From Ruegeria halocynthiae (GTDB lineage Bacteria > Pseudomonadota > Alphaproteobacteria > Rhodobacterales > Rhodobacteraceae), in NCBI RefSeq assembly GCF_000743705.1, contig NZ_JQEZ01000003.1, forward strand, positions 124,014 to 188,013: a stretch of 64,000 nucleotides of DNA, written 5' to 3'. A program made the position numbers and the translations under genes. Of the stretch, positions 35,267-45,271 are shown piece after piece; position 1 is the first letter of the stretch; each line of letters begins with the position of its first letter. The notes beneath the pieces were generated by a model. The model searched no databases and had not been told where the DNA came from. It saw only the letters and a list, made by a program, of their open reading frames with translations.

Positions 35267-36169
35267 ATGACAAAGAAAATTCTATGCGCCTTTGGGACGG
35301 ATATCGACTCCGTCGCGGGCCAGATTGGCTCTTACGGCGGTGGAGACTCTCCGAACGATATTCAACGAGGTATTTTTGCGACCGAGGTCGGCATCCCCCG
35401 CCTGTTGCGATTGTTCAAGAAATACGACATGCGCACGTCTTTCTTCATTCCTGGCCATTCGCTGGAGACCTTTCCCAAGGAAATGGACATGATCGTTGAA
35501 GCGGGCCACGAGATCGGCGCGCATGGCTATATGCACGAAAACCCTGTGGCGATGACACCGACGCAGGAAGAGGATGTTCTGGTCAAATCCATCGAACTGA
35601 TCAAAGGTCTGACCGGCGAAGCGCCCAAGGGTTATGTCGCGCCCTGGTGGGAAATGTCCAATGTCACGGCCGCTTTGCTTGGCAAATACGGGTTCTCATA
35701 CGACCACAGCCAAAGTTACCGTGACTTCCAGCCGTTCTATGCCCGTGTTGGCGACGAATGGAATGTCATCGACTACTCCAAGACGGCGGGCGAATGGATG
35801 CATCCCCTCAAACACGGGAAAGAGATCGACCTCGTCGATATTGGTGCCAATTGGTACGTGGATGATCTGCCGCCGATGATGTTCATCAAGAACGCGCCCA
35901 ACAGCCATGGCTTTGTAAGTCCGCGCGATATTGAAGAACTTTGGAAAGATCAGTTCGACTGGGTCTATCGCGAAATGGAATACGGGGTGTTCCCGATCAC
36001 CATTCACCCCGATGTTGCAGGGCGCCCGCAGGTACTGCTGATGCTGGAACGACTGATCGAATACATCAACGGTCACTCGGGCGTCGAATGGGTGGATTTC
36101 AACACTATCGCCGACGATTTCCGCGCGCGCTTCCCGTTCGATGGCGACGCCCGCCCCGAGGTCATCTGA
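35267..36169 (+). CDS. Polysaccharide-deacetylase (NodB-fold) family hydrolase
   Basis: 300 aa, cytoplasmic (no signal peptide). Metal and catalytic residues typical of the NodB fold: Asp in CAFGTDIDS, and His86 and His90 in [12 protein letters not shown], with [12 protein letters not shown] between. The family includes peptidoglycan/chitin deacetylases and PuuE-type allantoinases; a cytoplasmic member next to an amidase and a solute importer is more likely to act on a small cyclic or N-acyl amide. Start at 35267, after GAGGAGAAATATC. Zn2+ or another divalent metal is expected; the CobW-family GTPase two genes downstream may supply it. Confidence 0.82.
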   Translation: MTKKILCAFGTDIDSVAGQIGSYGGGDSPNDIQRGIFATEVGIPRLLRLFKKYDMRTSFFIPGHSLETFPKEMDMIVEAGHEIGAHGYMHENPVAMTPTQEEDVLVKSIELIKGLTGEAPKGYVAPWWEMSNVTAALLGKYGFSYDHSQSYRDFQPFYARVGDEWNVIDYSKTAGEWMHPLKHGKEIDLVDIGANWYVDDLPPMMFIKNAPNSHGFVSPRDIEELWKDQFDWVYREMEYGVFPITIHPDVAGRPQVLLMLERLIEYINGHSGVEWVDFNTIADDFRARFPFDGDARPEVI

Positions 36170-36179
36170 TCCGACCATC

Positions 36180-36204
36180 GGCCAGAGGGACCACCCCTCT
36201 GGCC
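36180..36204 (+). terminator. Perfect 10-bp hairpin after the deacetylase-family gene
   Basis: GGCCAGAGGG-ACCAC-CCCTCTGGCC with a 5-nt loop and no T-tract. It precedes the RBS of the CxxC protein gene, so it may tune expression of the downstream pair. Confidence 0.55.
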
Positions 36205-36225
36205 CATTCCCAAGGAGAACGCGCG

Positions 36226-36522
36226 ATGTGCAGTGCCTGTGGCTTCCCCACCAAACCGGGACATTGGACAGATGCCGGGGCAGATGCCGCCGGTGACAAA
36301 TTGCAACTGAAATTTCGCCGCGCCAAAATCCTGAACAAAATCCTCAGCGGGTATGGCCTTGCGGTCCATGATGACGGCCTAACGCCCGGGCTCCAACTGC
36401 GATCCTTCACTGGGCGCACCGTGATTGTCCCCGATCTGGAGGCGGTGTGGTCAGAAGCAGAGGCGCAGACCGGGACGGCGCTTGATCCGCTGGATGCGCG
36501 ATTCTTACGTGCCGCTGCTTAA
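36226..36522 (+). CDS. Small CxxC protein of unknown function
   Basis: 98 aa, RBS AAGGAG. It begins MCSACGFPTKPGHWTDAGAD, with an N-terminal Cys-x2-Cys at residues 2 and 5, then a predicted alpha/beta region (LNKILSGYGLAVHDDG, RTVIVPDLEAVW). No signal or membrane segment. It ends at the base directly before the ATG of the CobW-family gene. The N-terminal CxxC and this neighbour suggest a metal-binding or metal-receiving protein. I recognise no named family. Confidence 0.75.
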   Translation: MCSACGFPTKPGHWTDAGADAAGDKLQLKFRRAKILNKILSGYGLAVHDDGLTPGLQLRSFTGRTVIVPDLEAVWSEAEAQTGTALDPLDARFLRAAA

Positions 36523-37497
36523 ATGGCAGGTCGAGAAACACGCACAGACAATCGGCTGCGACTAACCATATTGGGGGGTTATCTGGGATCGGGCAAAACA
36601 ACCTGGCTGCGTCATCAGTTGTTTCATAGACGCTATGGTCGGGCCCATATTCTGGTCAATGAGGCCGCAGAGACACCTGTAGACGACACCTTGTTGCAGC
36701 AACACGCTGACGGATTGACCCTTCTGGCGGGGGGGTGTGCATGCTGCGTTGGGCGCGATGAACTACTTAGGTCGCTGCGACGCCTGTGCGATCACCGAAG
36801 TCAGCAGGCATCGCACACACCGCGTCTTGAAAGGATCATATTAGAGACCAGCGGCCTGGCCGATCCCGGTTCAATCGCTGAGGCCATTCAGGCGGACCCG
36901 ATGCTGGTGCATCATATTTTGCTGGATGACATTATTGTACTGGCCGATGCGGCCAACATTATCCATCAACTTGGAACCGAGCAACTGGGACGCGCCCAGA
37001 TTGAGGCCGCCGACAGGATCATACTGACCAAAGCCGATCTGCAATCCCACTCCATGCTCAGTACCGTCTACGCCACACTGTCACAACTCAATCCTGGTGC
37101 CTCTGTATCGGCGGCGATCAAAGGTGAGGAAATTGATCCTGCGTTTGACCCCAATGCCCCTCCGGTCCCTCTTCCGGCGTTGGGAGAATTGTCTGGTTTA
37201 CCGGCCATTGAACCCACGCGCCTGAAAATTGACAACTCTGTCGACTGGGCCGCGTTCTCCGTCTGGCTGTCTGCTCTGCTACATGCCCGCGGGCACGATA
37301 TCGTTCGGGTCAAAGGCGTGTTCGACACGCCCGCAGGGCTCTTGCTGCTGCAGGGCGTGCGCAATTCAGTACAGGCGCCAGAAATATTGCCCCCATCCTC
37401 GACCCAGCGCGCCAATGAAATTGTATTCATTGGCCGGAATTTCGCGAAGGAAGACCTTGGAAAGTCGCTCAGGTATTTTTCACTGAGCGACGGCTAA
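36523..37497 (+). CDS. CobW/G3E-family GTPase (metallochaperone type)
   Basis: 324 aa. P-loop GGYLGSGKTT (18-27), metal motif GGCACC (70-75; the CxCC of COG0523), switch ETSGLADP (108-115) and guanine specificity TKAD (169-172), followed by a CobW C-terminal domain (HDIVRVKGVFDTPAG). These proteins use GTP to hand metals, often Zn or Co, to client enzymes. It follows the CxxC protein with no gap and the metal-dependent NodB-fold hydrolase, so a dedicated chaperone role for this cluster is a reasonable inference. Its last codons contain an 8-bp hairpin (37465-37490). Confidence 0.87.
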   Translation: MAGRETRTDNRLRLTILGGYLGSGKTTWLRHQLFHRRYGRAHILVNEAAETPVDDTLLQQHADGLTLLAGGCACCVGRDELLRSLRRLCDHRSQQASHTPRLERIILETSGLADPGSIAEAIQADPMLVHHILLDDIIVLADAANIIHQLGTEQLGRAQIEAADRIILTKADLQSHSMLSTVYATLSQLNPGASVSAAIKGEEIDPAFDPNAPPVPLPALGELSGLPAIEPTRLKIDNSVDWAAFSVWLSALLHARGHDIVRVKGVFDTPAGLLLLQGVRNSVQAPEILPPSSTQRANEIVFIGRNFAKEDLGKSLRYFSLSDG

Positions 37498-37517
37498 GGG
37501 CGCTCAGGACATTCTGG

Positions 37518-38489
37518 CTAACCCAGATGGGCGCGAACATCCCGTAGCATATTTTTCCGTGCGTGACGTGCCTCCAATGCCTGATCCATGTCGACCTGCC
37601 TGAACTTCACAGGTGTATGCGGTTGCAACTGCCCGATCAGGTCCATGTCCGCTGAGATGATCGCGCCCAGCGTAAAATACCCGCCGCCAGACACGGCATC
37701 GCGATGCAGCACAATCGGTTCCAGCCCGCCGGGCACCTGGATCGAGCCGTAGGAGTAGCACCCGTCAACAATATTGGATGGATCGGCACCCGCGCCAAAA
37801 GGCTGTGTGCGGTCGACAAATTCCAATGGCTTGCCACCTTTGAAACGATAACCCATGCGATCCGCCTCAGGCGCGACGGACCAGTCATCCGCAAAGAAAC
37901 CTGCCTGCGCCTCTTTGGTCAGGCGGTGCCAGTACAGGCCCGGCAAAACGCGCAGCTCGGCAGGGGTGCCGATGCCACGGCGTAAACTTTCAGGCACGCT
38001 GAAGCCTGGCTCGATCGCGTCGGCTTCACCAATCGGTACCATATCCCCGGCTTGCACGGCGCGCCCATCGATACCGCCCAACGCACCGATCGGATAGGTG
38101 GACCGGCTGCCAAGCGCGGGCGGCGTATCAATGCCGCCGCTGACAGCGATATAGGCGCGCGCGCCGGACTTGAGAAAATCAAACCCAAGTTTCTGGCCCT
38201 TTTTGACGGGAAACGCGGTCCATGTCGGTTGCGGTTCGCCATCGACCTTCGGCGGCAACTCGGCGCCGGTGACGGCCACCAGCGCATCACGACCAAACTC
38301 GATCTCGGGGCCCATGAAAACAACTTCGAGCCCGGCGGCACCTTCGGGGTTGCCCACCAGCATGTTGGCGCATCGCAGTGCAAACCGATCCATGGCACCG
38401 CCAATCGGAATGCCCAAATGGAAAAACCCCGGGCGTCCCAGATCCTGAATAGATGTCGATAAGCCGGGAGAGAGTATCTTAAGCGTCAT
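37518..38489 (-). CDS. pxpC: 5-oxoprolinase subunit C / biotin-dependent carboxyltransferase family
   Basis: 323 aa, KipA/PxpC (allophanate hydrolase subunit 2) family: SPGLSTSIQDLGRPGFFHLG, GGAMDRFALRCANMLVGN, LEVVFMGPEIEF, DRMGYRFKGGKPLEF. PxpB and PxpC open 5-oxoproline with ATP in characterised bacteria; the same fold is the carboxyltransferase of urea carboxylase. The start overlaps the end of pxpB by 11 nt. Last gene of a five-gene unit with a biotin carboxylase and biotin carrier. Confidence 0.88.
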   Translation of the reverse strand: MTLKILSPGLSTSIQDLGRPGFFHLGIPIGGAMDRFALRCANMLVGNPEGAAGLEVVFMGPEIEFGRDALVAVTGAELPPKVDGEPQPTWTAFPVKKGQKLGFDFLKSGARAYIAVSGGIDTPPALGSRSTYPIGALGGIDGRAVQAGDMVPIGEADAIEPGFSVPESLRRGIGTPAELRVLPGLYWHRLTKEAQAGFFADDWSVAPEADRMGYRFKGGKPLEFVDRTQPFGAGADPSNIVDGCYSYGSIQVPGGLEPIVLHRDAVSGGGYFTLGAIISADMDLIGQLQPHTPVKFRQVDMDQALEARHARKNMLRDVRAHLG

Positions 38490-39354
38490 TGAGAGCCTCC
38501 ATCAGCTTGGCGTTGGTTCCGGCCATGTCGGCATTGAATGCATCAAGATCGAAATCGACCTCGGCAATGCGTGGCGCATATGTGCCCGCTTCGACTTCGG
38601 CCAAGATGCGGTCGTATTCTGCCCGGTCGATCGGTTTCCATTTGACGATGTCACCGGGTTTGAAAAAGACCATGAAGTCGCGCAAATAACTGACCTTCTG
38701 CGTGGGATCGAAGATGGTCATCGGCGTGATACCGAACATCTGGTACCCCCCTGCCCCCCTGACCGAATAGATGCACGAAAAGCAGCCGCCATATCCGACG
38801 GTCTGCTTGGGCGTATCGGTTCGGGGTCGCAGGTATTTCGGCACCTGCAACTGCTTGTCCCGTTCGACCAGTTGATACAGAAAGGGCAATCCCGCAACAA
38901 AGCCAACCATTGAAACAAACCACGGCTGGGCATGGTGGGCTTCGATGAACGCATCGACGCTGTCAAACCCGTTGATCCGCGCGGCATAGTCCAGATCGGT
39001 TCCGTTCGGATCCTGATGGCGCTCACGAAACCGCATCACCGTTTCATGTGTCCAAGGGTCCTGATAAAAAACAGGGATTTCGATTATGCGGGTCTTCAGG
39101 CGCTTGTCGGCGTCTTCTGCCTTGTGTTCCAGGTTTTTTATCTGCTCCATCATCTGGGCCGGGCTGATCACATCGGGATCGTATTTCACCTGAAACGACG
39201 CATTGGCAGGGCAGATTTCGGTCACCCCATCGATCTTCGCGTCCCGCACGGCGTTGCTCATCGACAGGGATTTGAAGAAGGCATCCAGCGACATCTCATC
39301 ATCCATTTCGACATAGATGTGCTCGTCACCCCCATAGGTATAGCGTGTTTTCAC
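38479..39354 (-). CDS. pxpB: 5-oxoprolinase subunit B (KipI family)
   Basis: 291 aa. GTG start at 39354 with AAGGAG upstream (an extension to 39417 is rejected). Family motifs: YGGDEHIYVEMDDEMSLDAF, FVSMVGFVAGLPFLYQL, TVGYGGCFSCIYSVRGAGGY, GITPMTIFDP. The G-F-x-P-G-F-type ring of PxpB is visible in the GFVAGLPFLY segment. Forms a complex with PxpC. Located between the biotin carboxylase gene (14 nt upstream) and pxpC. Confidence 0.87.
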   Translation of the reverse strand: MKTRYTYGGDEHIYVEMDDEMSLDAFFKSLSMSNAVRDAKIDGVTEICPANASFQVKYDPDVISPAQMMEQIKNLEHKAEDADKRLKTRIIEIPVFYQDPWTHETVMRFRERHQDPNGTDLDYAARINGFDSVDAFIEAHHAQPWFVSMVGFVAGLPFLYQLVERDKQLQVPKYLRPRTDTPKQTVGYGGCFSCIYSVRGAGGYQMFGITPMTIFDPTQKVSYLRDFMVFFKPGDIVKWKPIDRAEYDRILAEVEAGTYAPRIAEVDFDLDAFNADMAGTNAKLMEALNDA

Positions 39355-39368
39355 TGTGCGTCTCCTTG

Positions 39369-40736
39369 TTACGGTGTCGCTGTCAGATTGCCCGCATCCA
39401 ACCAGGGTTCGAGCCATTGCGTGTGAAACTCGTCGGCCAGCACACTGGCGTCGGCGACCAGCGCTTGATGCAGGGGAACAGTTGTTTTCAATCCTTCGAT
39501 GGACAGCACATCCAAGGCTGCCGCCAGTTTTGCGATGGCATCGGGACGTGTCTTGCCGTGGACGATGAGCTTGCCCAGCAGCGAGTCATAAAATGGCGGA
39601 ATCTGATAGCCTTCGTACAGAAAGTGATCGAACCGGATGCCATCACCTGCAGGCAAGTGCATTTGGCCGACCTGACCGGGAAACGGCATGAATTGCAGCG
39701 CGGGGTCCTCGGCGTTGATGCGCACTTCGATCGCATGCCCGTTGCGCGCGATCTGATCCTGCGTGACCGACAGCTTTTCCCCGCCCGAGACCCGGATCAT
39801 CTCCTGCACCAGATCAACACCTGTGATCATTTCTGTCACAGGATGTTCGACCTGAATACGGGTGTTCATTTCGATAAAGAAGTACTCTTTTGTTGCGCTG
39901 TCATACAGGTATTCCAGCGTTCCAGCGCCCACATAGTTGACGGCCTTGGCCAAGGCGACCGCGGATGCGCACAGCCTGTCGCGGGTCGCATCATCCAGAC
40001 ACACGGCCCCGGCCTCTTCCCAAACTTTCTGGCGGCGGCGCTGCATCGAGCATTCACGTTCAAAACAATGCACCGCGTCGGTGCCGTCCCCCAGAATCTG
40101 AACCTCGATATGTCGCGGTGACCGGATGGCGCGTTCCAGATACAAACCGCCATCGCCAAAGGCCGCCTTTGCCTCGGCCTGCGCCTGCGGTGCCAGCTGC
40201 GCCAGTTCATCGGCATTTTGTGCAACGCGAATACCTTTGCCCCCACCACCTGCCGAGGCTTTGATCATCACGGGATAGCCGATCTTGGCTGCGATACCCA
40301 AAGCGGCCTCGGGCGACCCGATACGCCCTTTTGAACCTGGCACGACCGGTACACCAGCGGCCTGCGCGGCCTCGCGCGCGGAGACTTTGTCGCCCATGCG
40401 ATCGATTGTGCTGGCGGATGGGCCGACAAAGTTCAGGCCTGCGTCCTCGATGGCGCGCACAAAATCCGCATTTTCCGCAAGAAAACCATACCCGGGATGC
40501 ACCGCGTCTGCGTCGCGGTCCTGTGCCGCCCGCAACAAAGCCTGGATATTCAGATAGGATTGCGCCGCTTGCGCGGGTCCGACACAGACCGCTTCATCCG
40601 CCATGCGAACCGCCAGCATATCTGCATCGGCTTCGGAATAGGCTTGAATTGTGTGAATACCCAATCCCTGAGCGGCGCGGATAACGCGTACGGCGATCTC
40701 ACCCCGATTTGCGATGAACAAGCGCTTGATGGTCAT
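39369..40736 (-). CDS. Biotin carboxylase (AccC-like)
   Basis: 455 aa ATP-grasp enzyme: N-terminal LFIANRGEIAVRVIRAAQ, glycine loop KASAGGGGKGIRVA, FIEMNTRIQVEHPVTE with the catalytic Glu/Arg, and HAIEVRINAEDPALQF. It carboxylates biotin on the carrier protein encoded 4 nt upstream. The location inside a pxpA-BCCP-BC-pxpB-pxpC unit, not next to fatty-acid genes, points to a dedicated role with the PxpBC carboxyltransferase-like pair rather than general acetyl-CoA carboxylation. Confidence 0.9.
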   Translation of the reverse strand: MTIKRLFIANRGEIAVRVIRAAQGLGIHTIQAYSEADADMLAVRMADEAVCVGPAQAAQSYLNIQALLRAAQDRDADAVHPGYGFLAENADFVRAIEDAGLNFVGPSASTIDRMGDKVSAREAAQAAGVPVVPGSKGRIGSPEAALGIAAKIGYPVMIKASAGGGGKGIRVAQNADELAQLAPQAQAEAKAAFGDGGLYLERAIRSPRHIEVQILGDGTDAVHCFERECSMQRRRQKVWEEAGAVCLDDATRDRLCASAVALAKAVNYVGAGTLEYLYDSATKEYFFIEMNTRIQVEHPVTEMITGVDLVQEMIRVSGGEKLSVTQDQIARNGHAIEVRINAEDPALQFMPFPGQVGQMHLPAGDGIRFDHFLYEGYQIPPFYDSLLGKLIVHGKTRPDAIAKLAAALDVLSIEGLKTTVPLHQALVADASVLADEFHTQWLEPWLDAGNLTATP

Positions 40737-40740
40737 GAGA

Positions 40741-40977
40741 TCAACCGTCCAATTGCGCCAGTGTTTGACCGGCCATCACCGCCGCTTCGTTTTCTACGGA
40801 ATATCCCGCGAACGTCCCGGCGACGTCCGATTTAATCTCGATGAACGTTTTCATGACTTCGACCAGTCCGATCACATCGCCCACAGCCACTGCATCGCCT
40901 TTGGTCTTGTAGACAGGCGCATCCGGCGTGGCCTGGGTATAGAACGTTCCGGGCACGGGCGATTTTATCTCTGCCAT
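40741..40977 (-). CDS. Biotin carboxyl carrier domain protein
   Basis: 78 aa, essentially a free biotinyl domain: IKSPVPGTFYTQATPDAPV and the biotinylation site EVMKTF with Lys43 (variant of EAMKM/EVMKxF). It lacks the long N-terminal part of AccB (usually about 150 aa). It lies 21 nt after pxpA and 4 nt before the biotin carboxylase gene, so it is the mobile carrier of this local complex. Confidence 0.88.
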   Translation of the reverse strand: MAEIKSPVPGTFYTQATPDAPVYKTKGDAVAVGDVIGLVEVMKTFIEIKSDVAGTFAGYSVENEAAVMAGQTLAQLDG

Positions 40978-40998
40978 CAGTATTCTCCTGCATGTCGA

Positions 40999-41778
40999 TT
41001 AAAGCGTCGCCGCGATTTCGTCGGCGGTTGCGATCCGAATTCCGTTGTCGGTCAGGCCCTTGCGAATGGCGCGTCCCATCTCCAACGCACCCGGCGTGTC
41101 GGAATGAAAGCAGATCGACTCAAAGTCGATCTGAAGCTGGTCGCCTTCTACCGTGGTCACTGTCCCGGTCTTGCATGCCTTGACGCATTTTGCCGCGATC
41201 TTTTCCGGGTCGGGCCGCCCTACCTGTCGGGCAAATACGATTGACCCGCTATTGTCATAATCGCGATCCGCAAAGAACTCTTGGATAACCGGGTGTCCAG
41301 CGCGCTTTGCGGCGGCGTAAGTCTTGGAAATGCCCATGCAAAACAACAGCGCATCCGGGCTGGTGACCCGCAATGTATCGACCAGAAACTGAGACAGATC
41401 TTCGTTCTCTGCCGCCTCCATATAAAGCGCACCATGCAATTTGATGTGCTGCAAAGCCACGCCATACCGGCGGCCAAATTCACGAATAGCACCGACCTGA
41501 TAGATGACATCGTTGATCAGTTCGGCAGGCTCTGTTCTGATGTACCGGCGGCCAAAGCCCTTCAAATCCGCGTAACCGGGATGCGCGCCCAGCCCGACAC
41601 CGTGGATCTTGGCCAGCTTGACCACGCGGTCGATGGAATTCGCGTCACCAGCATGAAAACCGGCCGCAATATTGGCGCTACTGATGATTTCCATGATCTT
41701 GTCTTCGGGCGCATCACCCAGCACCCAGTGGCCAAAACCCTCACCCATATCGCAATTCAGGTCGACGACCTCTCGCAT
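40999..41778 (-). CDS. pxpA: 5-oxoprolinase subunit A (LamB/YcsF family)
   Basis: 259 aa; the start at 41778 follows AAAGGAG. LamB/YcsF signature VDLNCDMGEGFGHW, SSANIAAGFHAGD, GVGLGAHPGYADLKGFGRR, LYMEAAENEDLSQFL, EFFADRDYD and FESICFHSDTPGA. PxpA contributes the metal-binding or hydrolytic subunit of the ATP-dependent 5-oxoprolinase PxpABC. First gene of the unit and divergent from a LysR regulator whose operator-like palindrome lies in between. Confidence 0.9.
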   Translation of the reverse strand: MREVVDLNCDMGEGFGHWVLGDAPEDKIMEIISSANIAAGFHAGDANSIDRVVKLAKIHGVGLGAHPGYADLKGFGRRYIRTEPAELINDVIYQVGAIREFGRRYGVALQHIKLHGALYMEAAENEDLSQFLVDTLRVTSPDALLFCMGISKTYAAAKRAGHPVIQEFFADRDYDNSGSIVFARQVGRPDPEKIAAKCVKACKTGTVTTVEGDQLQIDFESICFHSDTPGALEMGRAIRKGLTDNGIRIATADEIAATL

Positions 41779-41859
41779 CCGCCATCTCCTTTGTTGCAGA
41801 CCGCAGCGCAATCATTGGTGATTTCACAAAAATTGGTATTTCTTTTTTTGGGTCATGCG

Positions 41860-41878
41860 TTATCAAAATTATTGATAA
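41860..41878. promoter_or_regulatory. LysR-type operator between pxpA and lysR
   Basis: TTATCAA-AATTA-TTGATAA, a perfect 7-bp palindrome with AT-rich centre, 19 bp before the LysR start codon, fitting the T-N11-A LysR rule. Probably autoregulatory and controlling the divergent pxp unit. Confidence 0.6.
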
Positions 41879-41897
41879 TCTTAAGGGCGGTCGTGCC

Positions 41898-42800
41898 GTG
41901 AATTTCAAACATCTGAAATACTTCGTTGCCACAGCAGAAACCGGGCAAGTCAGCCGCGCGGCCAAGCTGCTGTCGATCTCACAATCCGCCGTCACCAGTG
42001 CCATCCGCGAACTGGAGGCCATTCTTGGCGCAACCCTGTTCATCCGCCGCGCACAGGGAATGCAAATGACCGAAGCCGGGCAGCAATTCTTGCAATCGGC
42101 CCGCGACATTCTGGAAAGGATTGATGCCGCACGCGTTCTGGACCAACGCGACTCCGACGTATCAGGGGTGATCAGGCTGGCCGCGACCTATACGGTGATC
42201 GGGTACTTCCTGCCCTACCATCTGGGCCGTCTGACACAGTTGTACCCGGGTCTTGATATTCAAATTGTCGAACTGAACCGCCAAAGCATCGAACAGCAAT
42301 TGTTGACCGGTCAGATAGATCTGGCGGTGGCACTGACCTCAAACATCCAGAACGCAGCGATCGAAACAGTAACCCTGCTGAAATCCCCACGGCGGCTTTG
42401 GGTCCCGATTGGTCACCCGATGTGTGATGAAAACCAAGTGACCCTTCAGGACATTGCGCGTGAGCCGTATATCATGCTGACCGTCGATGAGGCCGCGCAT
42501 ACCAGCATGAAGTACTGGAACACCCACAATTGCACGCCCAACGTTAAACTACGGACCTCTTCGGTTGAGGCCGTCCGCTCGATGGTGGCAAACGGACATG
42601 GGGTGACGATCCTGTCCGATATGGTCTACCGTCCCTGGTCTTTGGAGGGGCGGCGTATTGAAACCGTGCAAACCAGCGTTGAGATCCCAACCATGGATGT
42701 CGGTTTGGCCTTTCAACGACAGGCTTCGATTTCCGAAGCAGCGCGGGTTTTGCGCGATTACTTCACCACCTCTTTCCTGTCGCCCACGCCTGCCTTCTGA
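41898..42800 (+). CDS. LysR-family transcriptional regulator
   Basis: 300 aa. N-terminal winged helix: FKHLKYFVATAETGQVSRAAKLLSISQSAVTSAIRELEAILG, shown here in two overlapping halves (recognition helix around SQSAVTSAIREL). The ligand domain includes LTGQIDLAVALTSN and VLSDMVYRP-like segments. GTG start. Divergent from the pxp/biotin unit, which it probably controls. Followed 52 nt downstream by the AEC carrier gene. Confidence 0.9.
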   Translation: MNFKHLKYFVATAETGQVSRAAKLLSISQSAVTSAIRELEAILGATLFIRRAQGMQMTEAGQQFLQSARDILERIDAARVLDQRDSDVSGVIRLAATYTVIGYFLPYHLGRLTQLYPGLDIQIVELNRQSIEQQLLTGQIDLAVALTSNIQNAAIETVTLLKSPRRLWVPIGHPMCDENQVTLQDIAREPYIMLTVDEAAHTSMKYWNTHNCTPNVKLRTSSVEAVRSMVANGHGVTILSDMVYRPWSLEGRRIETVQTSVEIPTMDVGLAFQRQASISEAARVLRDYFTTSFLSPTPAF

Positions 42801-42852
42801 TCAAGCCAACATGGCTAACATGCCTTGCAGTCCGTTGGGTTTCTTGTAACGA

Positions 42853-43776
42853 ATGGCGGCAATGATTGTTGGCCTCGGGCTCGTCGCGCCCTTTTTCGTC
42901 TATATTCTCGCAGGTATTGCCGCGCAAAAACTGCTCAGGCATTCGGCCGAAGGGCAGAAATGGCTGGACGCCTTTGTGTTCTACATCGCGCTTCCGGCCC
43001 TGTTGTTTCAATCGGTCCGGGAACTGCCCCCGGGGGTATCCAGCCTTATGGGGTTTCTGGCGCTGACAACGGCGGCGACCGGCCTGATGTTTTTGTTTGG
43101 GTGGTGTGTGGGCCGCAGCAGCACATCCACTCAATCTGCTGCGGTTTACGGTCTTTCGGCCAGCTATTCGAATATCGGCTATATGGGCCCAACCTTGACC
43201 GTCGCTGTCCTGGGCCCTGCCGCAGGTGCCCCGGCCGCCTTCATATTTTGCGCCGATGTCTTGCTGATCTTTACCATTTGGCCTGCGATGATCAGCGCCG
43301 ATGGCCCAACGGTAAAAGGCTTGGGCAAGTCACTGATAAAGGTCATTCAACACCCGTTTATTCTGGCAACCCTTGCAGCGCTTGCGTTTGCCGCCAGCGG
43401 TCTGACGTTGCCGGGCTTTATCGATACACCTTTGGACGGGTTTCGGAATGCCGCTGCGCCAACAGCGCTTTTTTCTCTGGGCCTCACCCTGGCGCGCCGC
43501 AAAGCCAATCGCCTTGAATTACCCATGGGGGTGTGTTTGGCAGGCAAACTTGTGGTGCACCCCTTGCTTGTGGCCGGTTTCTTTCTGATTTTCCCCAATT
43601 TCGACCCGATCTGGATCGCCACCGCCATAATCATGGGTGCCCTGCCCCCAGCAGCCAACATCTACGTCATGGCCCGGGCAGAAGATATCAGCGTCCAACT
43701 TGCCGCACGGGCCGTCTTGTTCGGAACCGCGTTTTCCGCGCTTACTTTACCGATCGTGATTGCGATCATCGGATAG
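42853..43776 (+). CDS. AEC (auxin efflux carrier) family transporter
   Basis: 307 aa, about ten hydrophobic segments in the 5+5 layout. Typical blocks are ALPALLFQSVRELP, YGLSASYSNIGYMGPTL and MGALPPAANIYVMARAEDIS, the last being the crossover region conserved in AEC carriers. Bacterial members export or exchange small organic acids. It follows the LysR gene on the same strand and is near the pxp cluster, so a role in moving 5-oxoproline or glutamate-like acids is conceivable but not shown. Confidence 0.85.
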   Translation: MAAMIVGLGLVAPFFVYILAGIAAQKLLRHSAEGQKWLDAFVFYIALPALLFQSVRELPPGVSSLMGFLALTTAATGLMFLFGWCVGRSSTSTQSAAVYGLSASYSNIGYMGPTLTVAVLGPAAGAPAAFIFCADVLLIFTIWPAMISADGPTVKGLGKSLIKVIQHPFILATLAALAFAASGLTLPGFIDTPLDGFRNAAAPTALFSLGLTLARRKANRLELPMGVCLAGKLVVHPLLVAGFFLIFPNFDPIWIATAIIMGALPPAANIYVMARAEDISVQLAARAVLFGTAFSALTLPIVIAIIG

Positions 43777-43942
43777 CCGATCACAATTCTTTGAGCCACT
43801 GGGGAACTCCTCGGCTTTTTTGGTCTCGATCCTCGTGTTCAACAATCCATTGACAAACCTGCCTATCGGGACTGGCGGCTACCGCGTGATCTCGACGCCA
43901 TTTCGCAAACAAATTCCGAATGGTACCGGCTTTGCAAATTGA

Positions 43943-45178
<1,236 letters not shown>

Positions 45179-45271
45179 TGAACATCGTCCGGCCAGATCA
45201 CTTCGCGCTGCTGCCGCAAACCCTCCGTTCTTGTGCTGGTTTTCTGACCGCATTTTTGAAGGATCTGAATT

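Noticed and set aside
37465-37490. TCGCTCAG ... CTGAGCGA 8-bp stem at the end of the CobW-family gene as a terminator
   Set aside because: It lies within the last codons of the gene and has its T-run in the loop, not after the stem; too ambiguous to call.
43849-43860. TTGACA upstream of pobA as a sigma-70 -35 box
   Set aside because: No matching -10 element at 16-18 bp; distance to the start is also long.
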